From assembly GCF_014635285.1 (NCBI RefSeq), contig NZ_BMCR01000001.1, positions 744,001 to 808,000 of the forward strand: a stretch of DNA of 64,000 nucleotides. Direction: 5' to 3'. Within the stretch, counting starts at the first letter, position 1. Each line of letters opens with the position of its first letter. Source of the stretch: Stappia taiwanensis. GTDB taxonomy: Bacteria > Pseudomonadota > Alphaproteobacteria > Rhizobiales > Stappiaceae. Both the position numbers and the translations under genes were made by a program. A model generated the notes under the pieces. It did no database searches, had not been told where the DNA came from, and saw only the letters and a program-made list of their open reading frames with translations. Of the stretch, positions 31,313 through 39,967 are shown one piece after another.

Positions 31313-31873
31313 ATGACACGCCATCGAGACTGCGGAGAACTCCCGCCCGTTGTCGCCCTTCTGACCAAACCGCTTCCCCGCCGTCCGCTGGAACTGATCC
31401 TCACCCGCCTGGTGCGCCAGTTCGTGGAGCGGCGCCCGGAGCTGATCGAACGGCTCGGCCCCACCGCCCAGGTGCCCATCGCCGTCGTTCCCACCGACCT
31501 GCCCCATGCCTTCATCGTCAACCTGGACGGGCCGCGCTCGCGCATCGACGTGGTCGCCAGCGATCAGGCAACGCGCGCGGCGGCGCGGATCGAGGGGCCG
31601 CTATTGATTCTGCTCGGCCTGTTCGATGGCAGCTATGACGGCGATGCGGCCTTCTTCGCCCGCGATATCGCCATCGAGGGCGCGACCCAGCACGTGCTGG
31701 CCCTGCGCAACACGCTGGAGGAAGCCGACCTCACCCCGGCCGAATTCGCCGGCCTCAGCGGCAATCTCGCCGAGATCGTCAACCGCCGCACGGGCGAGGC
31801 GCTCGGCCTTGCCCGCCGTATGCTCGGCGCGCCCGCCGCCGACACCCATGGAACTCCGGAGCATGGCCGATGA
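31313..31873 (+). CDS. ubiT: UbiT, SCP2-domain protein for anaerobic ubiquinone synthesis
   Basis: Protein of 186 aa with an SCP2 lipid-binding domain (about 35-135; PHAFIVNLDGPRSRIDV, LLILLGLFDGSYDGDAAFFARDI). UbiT binds quinone precursors and is needed for O2-independent ubiquinone biosynthesis along with UbiU and UbiV. AAAGAGG lies before the ATG. The stop overlaps ubiU (ATGA). The Fnr box upstream fits anaerobic control. Confidence 0.9.
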   Translation: MTRHRDCGELPPVVALLTKPLPRRPLELILTRLVRQFVERRPELIERLGPTAQVPIAVVPTDLPHAFIVNLDGPRSRIDVVASDQATRAAARIEGPLLILLGLFDGSYDGDAAFFARDIAIEGATQHVLALRNTLEEADLTPAEFAGLSGNLAEIVNRRTGEALGLARRMLGAPAADTHGTPEHGR

Positions 31874-32886
31874 GCTGTCAAGCTGAAACCGCCGCGCCGT
31901 TCGAACTGGTCTGCCCAGCCGGAACGCCCGCGGCCCTGCGCGCCGCCGTGGACGCCGGCGCCCACGCGATCTACTGCGGCTTCAACAACGAAACCAACGC
32001 CCGCAACTTTCCCGGCCTGAACTTCTCCGAGGCCGAGATGGCCAAGGGCGTCGACTATGCCCATCGCCATGGCGCCAAGGTGCTGGTCGCCATCAACACC
32101 TTCGCCCGGGCCGGCTCCGTGGAGATCTGGCAGCGCGCGGTGGATGCGGCTGCCGAGGCCGGCGCCGATGCGCTGATCGCCGCCGATCTCGCCGTGCTGG
32201 AACACGCCGCCCGGCACCAGCCCGGCACAAGGTTGCACCTCTCCGTCCAGGCCGCCGCCAACACGCCCGAGGCGATCCGCTTTTATGCCGAGACCTTCGG
32301 GGTCAAGCGGGTGGTGCTGCCCCGGGTCCTGTCGGTGGAGGAGATCGCCCGGCTCAATCGCGAAATCGCGGTGGAAACCGAGGTGTTCGTCTTCGGCGGT
32401 CTTTGCGTGATGACCGAGGGGCGCTGCGCCCTCTCCTCCCACGCCACCGGCAAGTCGCCGAACCTCACCGGCGTCTGCTCGCCGCCGGATCATGTGGCCT
32501 ATGAGGAAAACGCCGATGGCACTCTGCTGGCGCGGCTCGGCGGCTTCACCATCGACCGTTTCGCCGCAGGGGAGCCGGCGGGCTACCCGACCCTGTGCAA
32601 GGGCCAGTTCAGCGCCATGGGCAAGACCGGCTATCTGTTTGAGGATCCGGTGAGCCTCAATGCCGCCGCCCTGCTGCCGGCCCTGCGCGATGCGGGCGTC
32701 ACCGCGCTGAAGATCGAAGGACGCCAGCGTGGCAAGGCCTATGTGAGCAGCGTCGTGCGCGCCTTCCGCCGGGCGGTGGATGCGCTGGCGCGCGGCGAGC
32801 CGGAAACCGATCTGGCCGGCGAACTGGCCGCCCTTGCCGAAGGGGGCCGGCAGACCACCGGCGCCTACCGCAAAACCTGGCGCTGA
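31870..32886 (+). CDS. ubiU: UbiU, Fe-S U32 peptidase-family protein for O2-independent hydroxylation
   Basis: U32 peptidase-like protein of 338 aa. Four cysteines at about C179, C186, C203 and C243 have the spacing of the E. coli UbiU [4Fe-4S] ligands (169, 176, 193, 232). The N-terminal LVCPAGTPAALRAAVDAGAHAIYCG block is characteristic of the family. With UbiV it forms the heterodimer that hydroxylates ubiquinone precursors without oxygen, using prephenate as donor in E. coli. It is coupled to ubiT by ATGA. Confidence 0.93.
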   Translation: MSCQAETAAPFELVCPAGTPAALRAAVDAGAHAIYCGFNNETNARNFPGLNFSEAEMAKGVDYAHRHGAKVLVAINTFARAGSVEIWQRAVDAAAEAGADALIAADLAVLEHAARHQPGTRLHLSVQAAANTPEAIRFYAETFGVKRVVLPRVLSVEEIARLNREIAVETEVFVFGGLCVMTEGRCALSSHATGKSPNLTGVCSPPDHVAYEENADGTLLARLGGFTIDRFAAGEPAGYPTLCKGQFSAMGKTGYLFEDPVSLNAAALLPALRDAGVTALKIEGRQRGKAYVSSVVRAFRRAVDALARGEPETDLAGELAALAEGGRQTTGAYRKTWR

Positions 32887-32898
32887 GGACCAATCGCC

Positions 32899-33795
32899 AT
32901 GACCGCAATCGAACTGGCCATCGGCCCCTGCCTCTTCAACTGGTCGCCGGAGCATCTCACCGATTTCTACGCCCGCATCGCCGACGAGGCGCCGGTGGAG
33001 CGGGTCTACCTGGGTGAGGTGGTCTGCGGCAAGCGCATGCCGTTTTCCGATCCGGTGTGGCCCCAAGTGATCGAGCGACTGCAGCGCGCCGGCAAGACCG
33101 TGGTGCTGTCGTCGCTGGCACTGCCGGCCACCGTGCGCGAGCGCAAGGCCATGATCGGGCTCGCCGAGGCCGGACTGCCGCTGGAATTCAACGACATGTC
33201 CATGCTGGCAACCACCGCGCCCGGTCCCTTCGTCGCCGGACCGTTCCTCAATGTCTACAACGAGGCAGCGCTTGGCGCCCTCGTTCGCCATGGCGCCAGC
33301 GACTGGTGCCCGCCGGTGGAGGTGCCGCTTGCCTCGATCGCCGCCGTTGCCCGGGCTCACCCGCAGGTGACGGTGGAGCTGTTTGCCTTCGGCCGGCTGC
33401 CGCTGGCGCTCTCCGGCCGCTGCTACCATGCCCGCGCCCACGGATTGTCCAAGGATTCCTGCCAGTTCGTCTGCGAAAAGGACCCGGACGGCATGAACGT
33501 GGCGACGCTGGACAAGGCCCGCTTCCTCGCGGTCAACGGCATCCAGACCCTGTCCGACAGTTGTCAGGTGGTGACTCTTGGTCCGGAACGGCTGATGGAG
33601 AACGGCGTCTCCCGCCTGCGCCTGTCGCCGCATACGGTGGATATGGTCGAGGTTGCCCGCGCCTATCGCGATCTCTTGGACGGCACGGCATCGGAAGCGG
33701 AAACGGAAGCGCGGCTGACCGCGATGGACCTGCCCGGCCCGCCCTGCAACGCCGCCCTTGCCGGTGAGGCCGGCTGGCGGCAGGTCGCCCTCTGA
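32899..33795 (+). CDS. ubiV: UbiV, Fe-S partner of UbiU
   Basis: U32 peptidase-like protein of 298 aa. Cysteines at about 43, 175, 188 and 192 match the arrangement of the UbiV [4Fe-4S] ligands in E. coli (39, 180, 193, 197). Family blocks include RVYLGEVVCGKRMPF and GRLPLALSGRCYHAR. It is 12 bp after ubiU and last in ubiTUV. Confidence 0.93.
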   Translation: MTAIELAIGPCLFNWSPEHLTDFYARIADEAPVERVYLGEVVCGKRMPFSDPVWPQVIERLQRAGKTVVLSSLALPATVRERKAMIGLAEAGLPLEFNDMSMLATTAPGPFVAGPFLNVYNEAALGALVRHGASDWCPPVEVPLASIAAVARAHPQVTVELFAFGRLPLALSGRCYHARAHGLSKDSCQFVCEKDPDGMNVATLDKARFLAVNGIQTLSDSCQVVTLGPERLMENGVSRLRLSPHTVDMVEVARAYRDLLDGTASEAETEARLTAMDLPGPPCNAALAGEAGWRQVAL

Positions 33796-33858
33796 CCATC
33801 GGTTTGGCGGGTTTCCGCGCCCCACCCCGGTCAGCGCAGGTGTTGTTCGTTTCTCATC

Positions 33859-33887
33859 TTGTGCTGGCCGGAGAACGTGCCTATATA
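33859..33887 (+). promoter_or_regulatory. Likely sigma-70 promoter of the cold-shock gene
   Basis: -35 TTGTGC (33859-33864), a 17-bp spacer and -10 TATATA (33882-33887). The predicted start near 33894 gives a leader of about 135 nt before the cold-shock ATG, as in cspA-type mRNAs. Confidence 0.65.
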
Positions 33888-34028
33888 GGGATCATCGATC
33901 TTGGCTGACGAATTTTGTTCCGCGCCGATGGCGCTCTGACGATCTTCCCTATCAATGTCGACGCCATCCGTTCATCCTGGAACATCTGGGGTGGGCATTT
34001 TTCTCTGAGCGATTGAAAGGAAATCGTC

Positions 34029-34238
34029 ATGAGCATTGGAACCGTAAAATTCTTCAACACCACCAAGGGCTTCGGCTTCATTCAGCCGGATGAGGGCGGT
34101 GCGGACGTGTTCGTTCACATCTCCGCTGTGGAGCGCTCCGGCATGCATACGCTGGTCGAAGGCCAGAAGGTTTCGTTCGACGTTGTCAAGGACAACCGTT
34201 CGGGCAAGAACGCTGCTGAAAACCTTCAGTCTGTGTAA
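34029..34238 (+). CDS. cspA: CspA-family cold-shock protein
   Basis: Single cold-shock domain of 69 aa with both RNA-binding motifs, KGFGFI (RNP1) and VFVHIS (RNP2). It binds single-stranded RNA/DNA and acts as an RNA chaperone. The ribosome site AAAGGAAA precedes the ATG. It stands alone between ubiV and the desaturase, with its own promoter and terminator; which cspA paralogue it is cannot be told. Confidence 0.95.
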   Translation: MSIGTVKFFNTTKGFGFIQPDEGGADVFVHISAVERSGMHTLVEGQKVSFDVVKDNRSGKNAAENLQSV

Positions 34239-34299
34239 TTACGTCTTATTCAATCCATGACCGCTCTTGTGCTGGCACGGATTGTCGAGATGAAGAAGA

Positions 34300-34330
34300 G
34301 GTCGGGCTCACGCCCGGCCTTTTTTGTTTT
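34300..34330 (+). terminator. Terminator of the cold-shock gene
   Basis: Stem GGTCGGGC / GCCCGGCC (34300-34307 with 34312-34319, one G-T pair) followed by TTTTTTGTTTT. Confidence 0.88.
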
Positions 34331-34425
34331 GGGGGCGCCCGCCTTGTGACCGGATCCCCGCGCCCACGCCGCATGCCGGCGAAAAACCCGTTTTGACTGG
34401 GCGCATGTCCCAGCCTGGAGGTCTT

Positions 34426-35463
34426 GTGAAAAATGATGCCGCCGCGCACACCGCCCCCGTGCGCGATGCCCGCTCCTGGAGTGCCGTTCTGGCGAATTAC
34501 CGCCATCCGAGCACGGCCCGCAGCATCTTCGAGGTCGTCGTCACCGTGCTTCCTTTCGCCAGCCTGTGGGCGCTGGCCAGCTATTGCGCTGTTCATGGCA
34601 TCTGGTGGGGCCTGCTGCTGACGATCCCCGCCGCCGGCTTTCTCATCCGCATGTTCATTCTCCAGCATGACTGCGGCCATGGCGCGCTGTTCACCCGGCG
34701 CAATGCCAATGACTGGACCGGGCGCATGATCGGCGTTCTCACCCTCACCCCTTACGACTACTGGCGCCGCACCCACGCCATCCATCACGCCACCGCGGGC
34801 AATCTGGACAAGCGCGGCATCGGCGACGTCGATACCCTGACGGTCGCCGAATACCGGGCGCTGTCGCGCTGGGGCCGCCTGCGCTACCGGCTGTACCGGA
34901 ACCCGGTGGTGATGTTCGGACTGGGGCCCGCCTGGCTGTTCATCTGCCAGTACCGCCTGCCGGTCGGTTTGATGCGCGCCGGGGTGCAGCCCTGGGCCTC
35001 GACGCTCGCCACCAATCTGGGCATCGCCCTGCCGGTCGCCGGGCTGATCTGGCTGATGGGCCTCGGCCCGTTCCTGATGGTGCAATTGCCGATCACGCTG
35101 ATGGCCGCCACCGGCGGTGTCTGGCTGTTCTACATCCAGCATCAGTTCGAGGAGACCCACTGGTCGGAGGGCGACGACTGGACCTTCCAGCATGCCGCCT
35201 TGCATGGCAGTTCCCATTACGACCTGCCGGCGGTGCTGCAGTGGATCACCGGCAACATCGGCATCCACCACGTGCATCACCTGTCCAGCAAGGTGCCGTT
35301 TTACCGCCTGCCGCAGGTCTTGCGCGACCACCCGCAACTGCGGGACATCGGCCGCATCACCTTCCGCCAGAGCCTTGGCTGCATCAAGCTCGTCCTGTGG
35401 GACGAACAGGCCCGGCGGCTGGTCTCCTTCCGCGAGGCCCGCGCCCTGCCCGCCCCGGCCTGA
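34426..35463 (+). CDS. Membrane fatty-acid desaturase
   Basis: Integral membrane di-iron desaturase of about 345 aa with all three histidine boxes: HDCGHG (about residue 82), HAIHHA (about 118) and HHVHHL (about 283). The hydrophobic segments between them fit a DesA/omega-3-like acyl-lipid desaturase, acting on membrane phospholipid acyl chains. The GTG at 34426 has GGAGG four bases upstream; ATG 34405 is an alternative. The frame remains open back into the terminator, which excludes longer forms. Location next to a cold-shock gene fits a low-temperature membrane response, though oxygen is needed for activity. The stop codon lies inside the degenerate last CRISPR repeat. Confidence 0.88.
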   Translation: MKNDAAAHTAPVRDARSWSAVLANYRHPSTARSIFEVVVTVLPFASLWALASYCAVHGIWWGLLLTIPAAGFLIRMFILQHDCGHGALFTRRNANDWTGRMIGVLTLTPYDYWRRTHAIHHATAGNLDKRGIGDVDTLTVAEYRALSRWGRLRYRLYRNPVVMFGLGPAWLFICQYRLPVGLMRAGVQPWASTLATNLGIALPVAGLIWLMGLGPFLMVQLPITLMAATGGVWLFYIQHQFEETHWSEGDDWTFQHAALHGSSHYDLPAVLQWITGNIGIHHVHHLSSKVPFYRLPQVLRDHPQLRDIGRITFRQSLGCIKLVLWDEQARRLVSFREARALPAPA

Positions 35464-35490
35464 CCCCGCCCCCCCCAATCAGGGGGCGAC
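35460..35490 (-). repeat. Degenerate terminal CRISPR repeat
   Basis: The last 10 bases (AGGGGGCGAC) match the array repeat exactly, whereas the other side has decayed. It is followed by a 34-nt spacer and the first intact repeat. In crRNA direction (minus strand) this is the leader-distal end, where decayed repeats are usual. It contains the stop codon of the desaturase. Confidence 0.75.
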
Positions 35491-35524
35491 GGATCCGTGC
35501 GAACAGAGCCTTGCGGCCGTCCAT

Positions 35525-36986
35525 GTTTCAATCCACGCCCCCGTGAGGGGGCGACCGTCAACGGCCGTCAGGCCTCCTTCGCGCTTGAACAGTTTCAATC
35601 CACGCCCCCGTGAGGGGGCGACCTGGAGATTCAGTCGGGCGCGCTGGTGCTGGTGGTTTCAATCCACGCCCCCGTGAGGGGGCGACCGGCTAGGGCAAGC
35701 GGCGTGCCGTAGGAGTCCAGTTTCAATCCACGCCCCCGTGAGGGGGCGACTGGGGTGGCGGCCGGTGGCCTTTTCAGAAATCGAGTTTCAATCCACGCCC
35801 CCGTGAGGGGGCGACGGCTCGTGTCATTGCAGAGGAAACCCCAGACGCGGTTTCAATCCACGCCCCCGTGAGGGGGCGACCCTTGTATTCTCGCGGTCTT
35901 GCGTAAGCCGCCGTGTTTCAATCCACGCCCCCGTGAGGGGGCGACGATCCAGGCGCTCAATGAGCGGATCGCCGAGATGTTTCAATCCACGCCCCCGTGA
36001 GGGGGCGACCGCCGGCGGCTGCGGCTCGGCCGCCTCAACGCCGGTTTCAATCCACGCCCCCGTGAGGGGGCGACGCGATCCGCGGTCGATGCGATCGCTT
36101 GGGGGATGTTTCAATCCACGCCCCCGTGAGGGGGCGACCGGATGATGTTGATCTTGGCGCGTACCAGATCGAGTTTCAATCCACGCCCCCGTGAGGGGGC
36201 GACGCGAGGTGCTGACCGCCGGGCACTACGTCTACTGGTTTCAATCCACGCCCCCGTGAGGGGGCGACCGTCGGAGATTTCAAGGACCTTTCCCGCTCCG
36301 ACGTTTCAATCCACGCCCCCGTGAGGGGGCGACACGTCCTTACCGAGCGCGCACGGCAAATCGCCGAAGTTTCAATCCACGCCCCCGTGAGGGGGCGACG
36401 TCTCATCGAGCACCCATGTGAGCGTGAGCGCGGTGTTTCAATCCACGCCCCCGTGAGGGGGCGACAAGTTGCCGCGCGTCACGTCCCCCGTAACGGTGGT
36501 TTCAATCCACGCCCCCGTGAGGGGGCGACGATCCGCGTCCTCCATCGCCGCTACGGCGCTGAGGTTTCAATCCACGCCCCCGTGAGGGGGCGACATCAAC
36601 GCTGTATCTTTCATGTATTGGATTGTCTGTTTCAATCCACGCCCCCGTGAGGGGGCGACCGCGCCTTGGCCCAGTGCTGATCCATGCCAGCGCGTTTCAA
36701 TCCACGCCCCCGTGAGGGGGCGACGCGCCCGATTTTGAAATCCAGACCTCTTGCGAAGCGCGTTTCAATCCACGCCCCCGTGAGGGGGCGACTATCTCGC
36801 AATAGATCGCTGTCCCTATCGCTAGCGGTTTCAATCCACGCCCCCGTGAGGGGGCGACCGCCAAGCCGCAGGATCTGCCGATGATCATGGCGTTTCAATC
36901 CACGCCCCCGTGAGGGGGCGACTCGTTCCGGGTCATCAGGCCGTTCTGCGTCATCGTTTCAATCCACGCCCCCGTGAGGGGGCGAC
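35525..36986 (-). CRISPR. Type I-C CRISPR array, 23 intact repeats
   Basis: Twenty-three identical repeats of 31 nt begin at 35525, 35592, 35656, 35720, 35785 and so on to 36956, with 22 distinct spacers of 33-37 nt (mostly 33-35). On the plus strand each repeat starts GTTTCAATCCACG and ends GGGGGCGAC, with an internal 7-bp stem CGCCCCC / GGGGGCG around GTGA. The crRNA sense is minus (repeat ending GTGGATTGAAAC, the I-C 5' handle), so the leader is at the high-coordinate end next to cas7. Repeat type and cas genes agree on subtype I-C. Apparent ORFs in the array are repeat artefacts. Confidence 0.98.
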
Positions 36987-37256
36987 GTCCCCTTGCTATC
37001 ATATTGAGGGACCAAACAAAATCGGGCGCGTTGCGCGAACCTGCCTCGCTTGACGCGCAGCGCAGGGTCGGGCGGCCCCGCCCGTAGAAAAAAGATCAGC
37101 GATTTCAATAACCTAGAAGGAGCGCGAACCTCCCGGGGTTTTCCGGCACGCTTGCGGTTCGCGCGGGGCGAGCGACGCTTCCCCGCTCCCCCAACGGCAC
37201 GGCGGCGCCCTCCGGATCGGGGGCGCCGCCACGCAACTTTGCAGCAAAGACAAGAG
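36987..37256 (-). promoter_or_regulatory. CRISPR leader region
   Basis: 270-bp gap between the cas7 stop and the first repeat in transcription order. It contains no gene. Close to the array it is relatively AT-rich (around 36990-37020) with another AT-rich patch near 37087-37115. A perfect hairpin GGCGGCGCCC / GGGCGCCGCC (37201-37230) without a T-run lies 27 bp after the cas7 stop. Confidence 0.65.
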
Positions 37257-38207
37257 CTACAGCACCTCGATCAGCTCCACCCCCTCCGGCAGGGCCTCGC
37301 GGTGAAGCAGCACCTCGTAGTCCTCGAAGCGCCGGGCCGGCGGCTGGTTGTCGAGGCGCGGATCACCGAGCGGATAGCAATCGCCATTGGAGCGGCGCCG
37401 CACCTCGACCCGGTCGAACAGGGTATGAGCCGGCGCGTTGCCGAGCGGGGACGCGTGCTTGAAAGCGATCACCCGCCGGGCCGCCATCTCGCCGCGCGCG
37501 GCGGAGCGGTCATGCTCGAACATCATCTTCAGCGCCTCGAACAGATGGTCGAGGTCCGCCTCGGTGAAGCCGGTCTTTTCCGCCAGCTTGGCATTGACAA
37601 ACACATGCGCCCGGTAAAGCCCGTAGGGCACGATGTGCTTGCGCCCCATGGTGCGGTTTTCCGTGCGCTCCTCGCCATCGCCCTTGTCCCGGTCCTCCTT
37701 TTCCTTGGCGGTGGTGGCCGCCATGCGGGTGATGGAGATTTCCAGCGGCAGGATCGCCTCCTGTGAGCGGGCGAAGGCGACTTGCACCGGACCGCGCACC
37801 TGCCCGGCGTTGATCCCCGTGCTCATCACCGCGCCAAAGGCGCGCACATCGAAGAAATTGTCGCACATGAAGCCGGTGATCTTGCGCGCCTCGTCCTCCC
37901 CTTGCGGGTTCAGCTTGGCCGCCTTGGCAAGTTTGTCATCCTCGCCGCGCACCGCCGTGTAGGCTTCGCGGTGCCTTTCGTTGAGGACCGAGCCTTCCTG
38001 CACATAGATCCGCCAGCCGGGCTCCTCGCCCCTGGCCAGTTCGGTGTAGTTGCGGATCTTGCGCTTCAGGCAGACATCGGACACGAGCCCCATGTTGGTT
38101 TCCGGGTCCATGCGCGGCAGGTTGCCCGCATCCGGGTCGCCATTGGGGTTGCCATTGACCACATCGAACAGAAAAACAATGTCATAGCGATTGGAAAGTA
38201 CGGTCAT
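37257..38207 (-). CDS. cas7: Type I-C Cascade backbone protein Cas7 (Csd2)
   Basis: RAMP-type Cas7 of 316 aa, the subunit that polymerises along the crRNA. Family features: N-terminal YDIVFLFDVVNGNPNGDPDAGN, the conserved block DVCLKRKIRNY, and FFDVRAFGAVMSTG at about 115. Its start overlaps the cas8c stop by ATGA. Last cas gene before the leader, in the place where cas4 would be expected to follow. Confidence 0.93.
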   Translation of the reverse strand: MTVLSNRYDIVFLFDVVNGNPNGDPDAGNLPRMDPETNMGLVSDVCLKRKIRNYTELARGEEPGWRIYVQEGSVLNERHREAYTAVRGEDDKLAKAAKLNPQGEDEARKITGFMCDNFFDVRAFGAVMSTGINAGQVRGPVQVAFARSQEAILPLEISITRMAATTAKEKEDRDKGDGEERTENRTMGRKHIVPYGLYRAHVFVNAKLAEKTGFTEADLDHLFEALKMMFEHDRSAARGEMAARRVIAFKHASPLGNAPAHTLFDRVEVRRRSNGDCYPLGDPRLDNQPPARRFEDYEVLLHREALPEGVELIEVL

Positions 38208-39967
38208 TGGGTGTCCTCTCCGGCCTCATGCCCGGTCTCAGATGAAGTGTGTTTGCGAAAAAAATCATTGCGCTGGTGGTAATAGCCGAGCGCGAACAGC
38301 CCCTGCTGCCGGTCCGGCAGATGCGCCGGGAATGGGTCGCCCCCCGGCTCCATCAGGTCCATGATGCCGCCGAGCTGCTTTTCCAGGGCGATCCTCTGCC
38401 CCGGCCGCTGCTTGCCGATCTTCGACAGATGCGGCGCGGCGCCGGCATCCAGATGGCGAAACACCTTGCGCGGCTGCGCCGAGGCGGAGCCGTAGAACTT
38501 GTCCTTGATGGTCGCATTGAGATTGCGGCCAAGCGCCGCCGTCTGGATATGCTCATAAACGGCGAACAACCGCCCCAGCAGATAGCCGGTTTCCTGAAAT
38601 TCGGTATCGAGCGCCACGGGCACCTCTCCTTTGAAGGTCTTGCCAAAATTTCGGATCAGAACGGATTTGAGAATGGCCACCCGCAGCGCGTTGACATCGC
38701 CGTCGGCCCGCAGCCGCATGATCAGGCTGGCCAGCAGCGTCAGCGGATAGGGGGTGTCCGACAGGATCGCCCGCATCCACTCACCGGCAAGGTTGGGCTG
38801 GATGTTTTCGCTCTTGCGCAAGGTGGCGGTTTCGATCAGCATCCGCCACATGGACGGCGCCTCGTCCTTCGGCGGCGGTTCGATCCGCATCCGCTGCAGG
38901 TGCCGCAGATAGCGCGCGGCGATCACACCGAAATCGTCTTCCAGATAGAACCGCACCGACAGCCGCGATGCATTGGGCGCCAGCCCAAGCACGTAGAACC
39001 GGACCCCTTGCAGGTCCCCCAGCACCTCGCCGAGCGGCCGGCCCTCGCGGATCCGCGCCAGGATGTCGCCCACCTTGCGCGCCTCGGCCTTCTCATCGAC
39101 CCCCATGAAGCTGGAGAACACATCCTCCGCCTCGCCGGCCTCTGGTCCCTCGGCCCAGAACACGGTCGAGGCATCGCCGATCTGGATGCGGTGCGTGCTG
39201 CCGGTTTCCAGAAAGTGGTTGAGCGCGGCGGTATAGGCAAAGGCCGCCGCTTCCGACACCGGCGCATTGGCGCCCTGCTCATGGCCATAGGACGTGAAGG
39301 CATCCAGATTGAAGGAGACGATCGAACCGCCGGACGACTGCCCGCCCCACACGCCCTTGATCGCCGGATGCAGCCGCGCCACCGCCCCCGGCTCGCCGGT
39401 GACGAGGCAAACCGCCTCGCCGCCTTCCGCCCCGCTCGACAGGTCCGTCCAGAGCGCCCGCGCGGCGGGCCGGTCATGCAGATGAACACCATCCAGACGC
39501 TCGCTTTCCAGCGCGAAGACGAGGTTCTGGTCCACCATCTCCTCCGGCCAGCCAAGCTCGGCGAAGCGTTCCGGCCGCCACCAGGCGAGGAACCGGAGCA
39601 GCGCCGTCAGCCCCTCATCCTGCGTCCCGGCCAGCCACTCCTCATGCCTGGCGATGAAGGCCGCGTGCTCCTTCGCCGTGCGCTTGCCCTCGCCCGCCGT
39701 CACCCCCAGCACATAGGCGGTCTTGTCCCACAGGAAGTTGGGGGCGATGCCCGAGGTGCGCTTGGTCGGCTGCGGCACGGCGATCAGCCGGGGCCGGGTC
39801 TTGCGGCCCTCCTGTTCGCGCAAATCCACCGGCGGACCGGCGGGCTGGCCGTCGGCCAGGAGGGGGATCAGATAGGCGATCTTCTGCTGGCTGTAGCCCT
39901 GGGCCGGCACCTCGCCCGCCTCGGCCAGCCGGTCATAGGCGCGCGCCAGCGCCGCCAGCGGGCTCAT
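38204..39967 (-). CDS. cas8c: Type I-C large subunit Cas8c (Csd1)
   Basis: Large subunit of the I-C effector, 587 aa, with the typical start MSPLAALARAYDRLAEAGEV and Csd1 blocks FLWDKTAYVLGV, NFNLDAFTSYGHEQGANAPVSE-like sequence (VSFNLDAFTSYG), and the C-terminal YHQRNDFF region. It recognises the PAM and recruits Cas3. Subtype I-C genomes also make Cas11c from an internal start of this gene, which cannot be verified here. Longer open frame upstream lies in cas5c and is rejected. ATG overlaps the cas5c stop. Confidence 0.92.
   Translation of the reverse strand: MSPLAALARAYDRLAEAGEVPAQGYSQQKIAYLIPLLADGQPAGPPVDLREQEGRKTRPRLIAVPQPTKRTSGIAPNFLWDKTAYVLGVTAGEGKRTAKEHAAFIARHEEWLAGTQDEGLTALLRFLAWWRPERFAELGWPEEMVDQNLVFALESERLDGVHLHDRPAARALWTDLSSGAEGGEAVCLVTGEPGAVARLHPAIKGVWGGQSSGGSIVSFNLDAFTSYGHEQGANAPVSEAAAFAYTAALNHFLETGSTHRIQIGDASTVFWAEGPEAGEAEDVFSSFMGVDEKAEARKVGDILARIREGRPLGEVLGDLQGVRFYVLGLAPNASRLSVRFYLEDDFGVIAARYLRHLQRMRIEPPPKDEAPSMWRMLIETATLRKSENIQPNLAGEWMRAILSDTPYPLTLLASLIMRLRADGDVNALRVAILKSVLIRNFGKTFKGEVPVALDTEFQETGYLLGRLFAVYEHIQTAALGRNLNATIKDKFYGSASAQPRKVFRHLDAGAAPHLSKIGKQRPGQRIALEKQLGGIMDLMEPGGDPFPAHLPDRQQGLFALGYYHQRNDFFRKHTSSETGHEAGEDTQ

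Noticed and set aside
35824-36898. Short open frames with the repeated peptide PLTGAWIET or FNPRPREGAT
   Set aside because: These are translations of CRISPR repeats, not genes.
37068-37095. GGGCGG / CCGCCC hairpin in the CRISPR leader as a terminator
   Set aside because: On the crRNA strand the T-run comes before the hairpin, not after it; on the plus strand the stem is followed by As.
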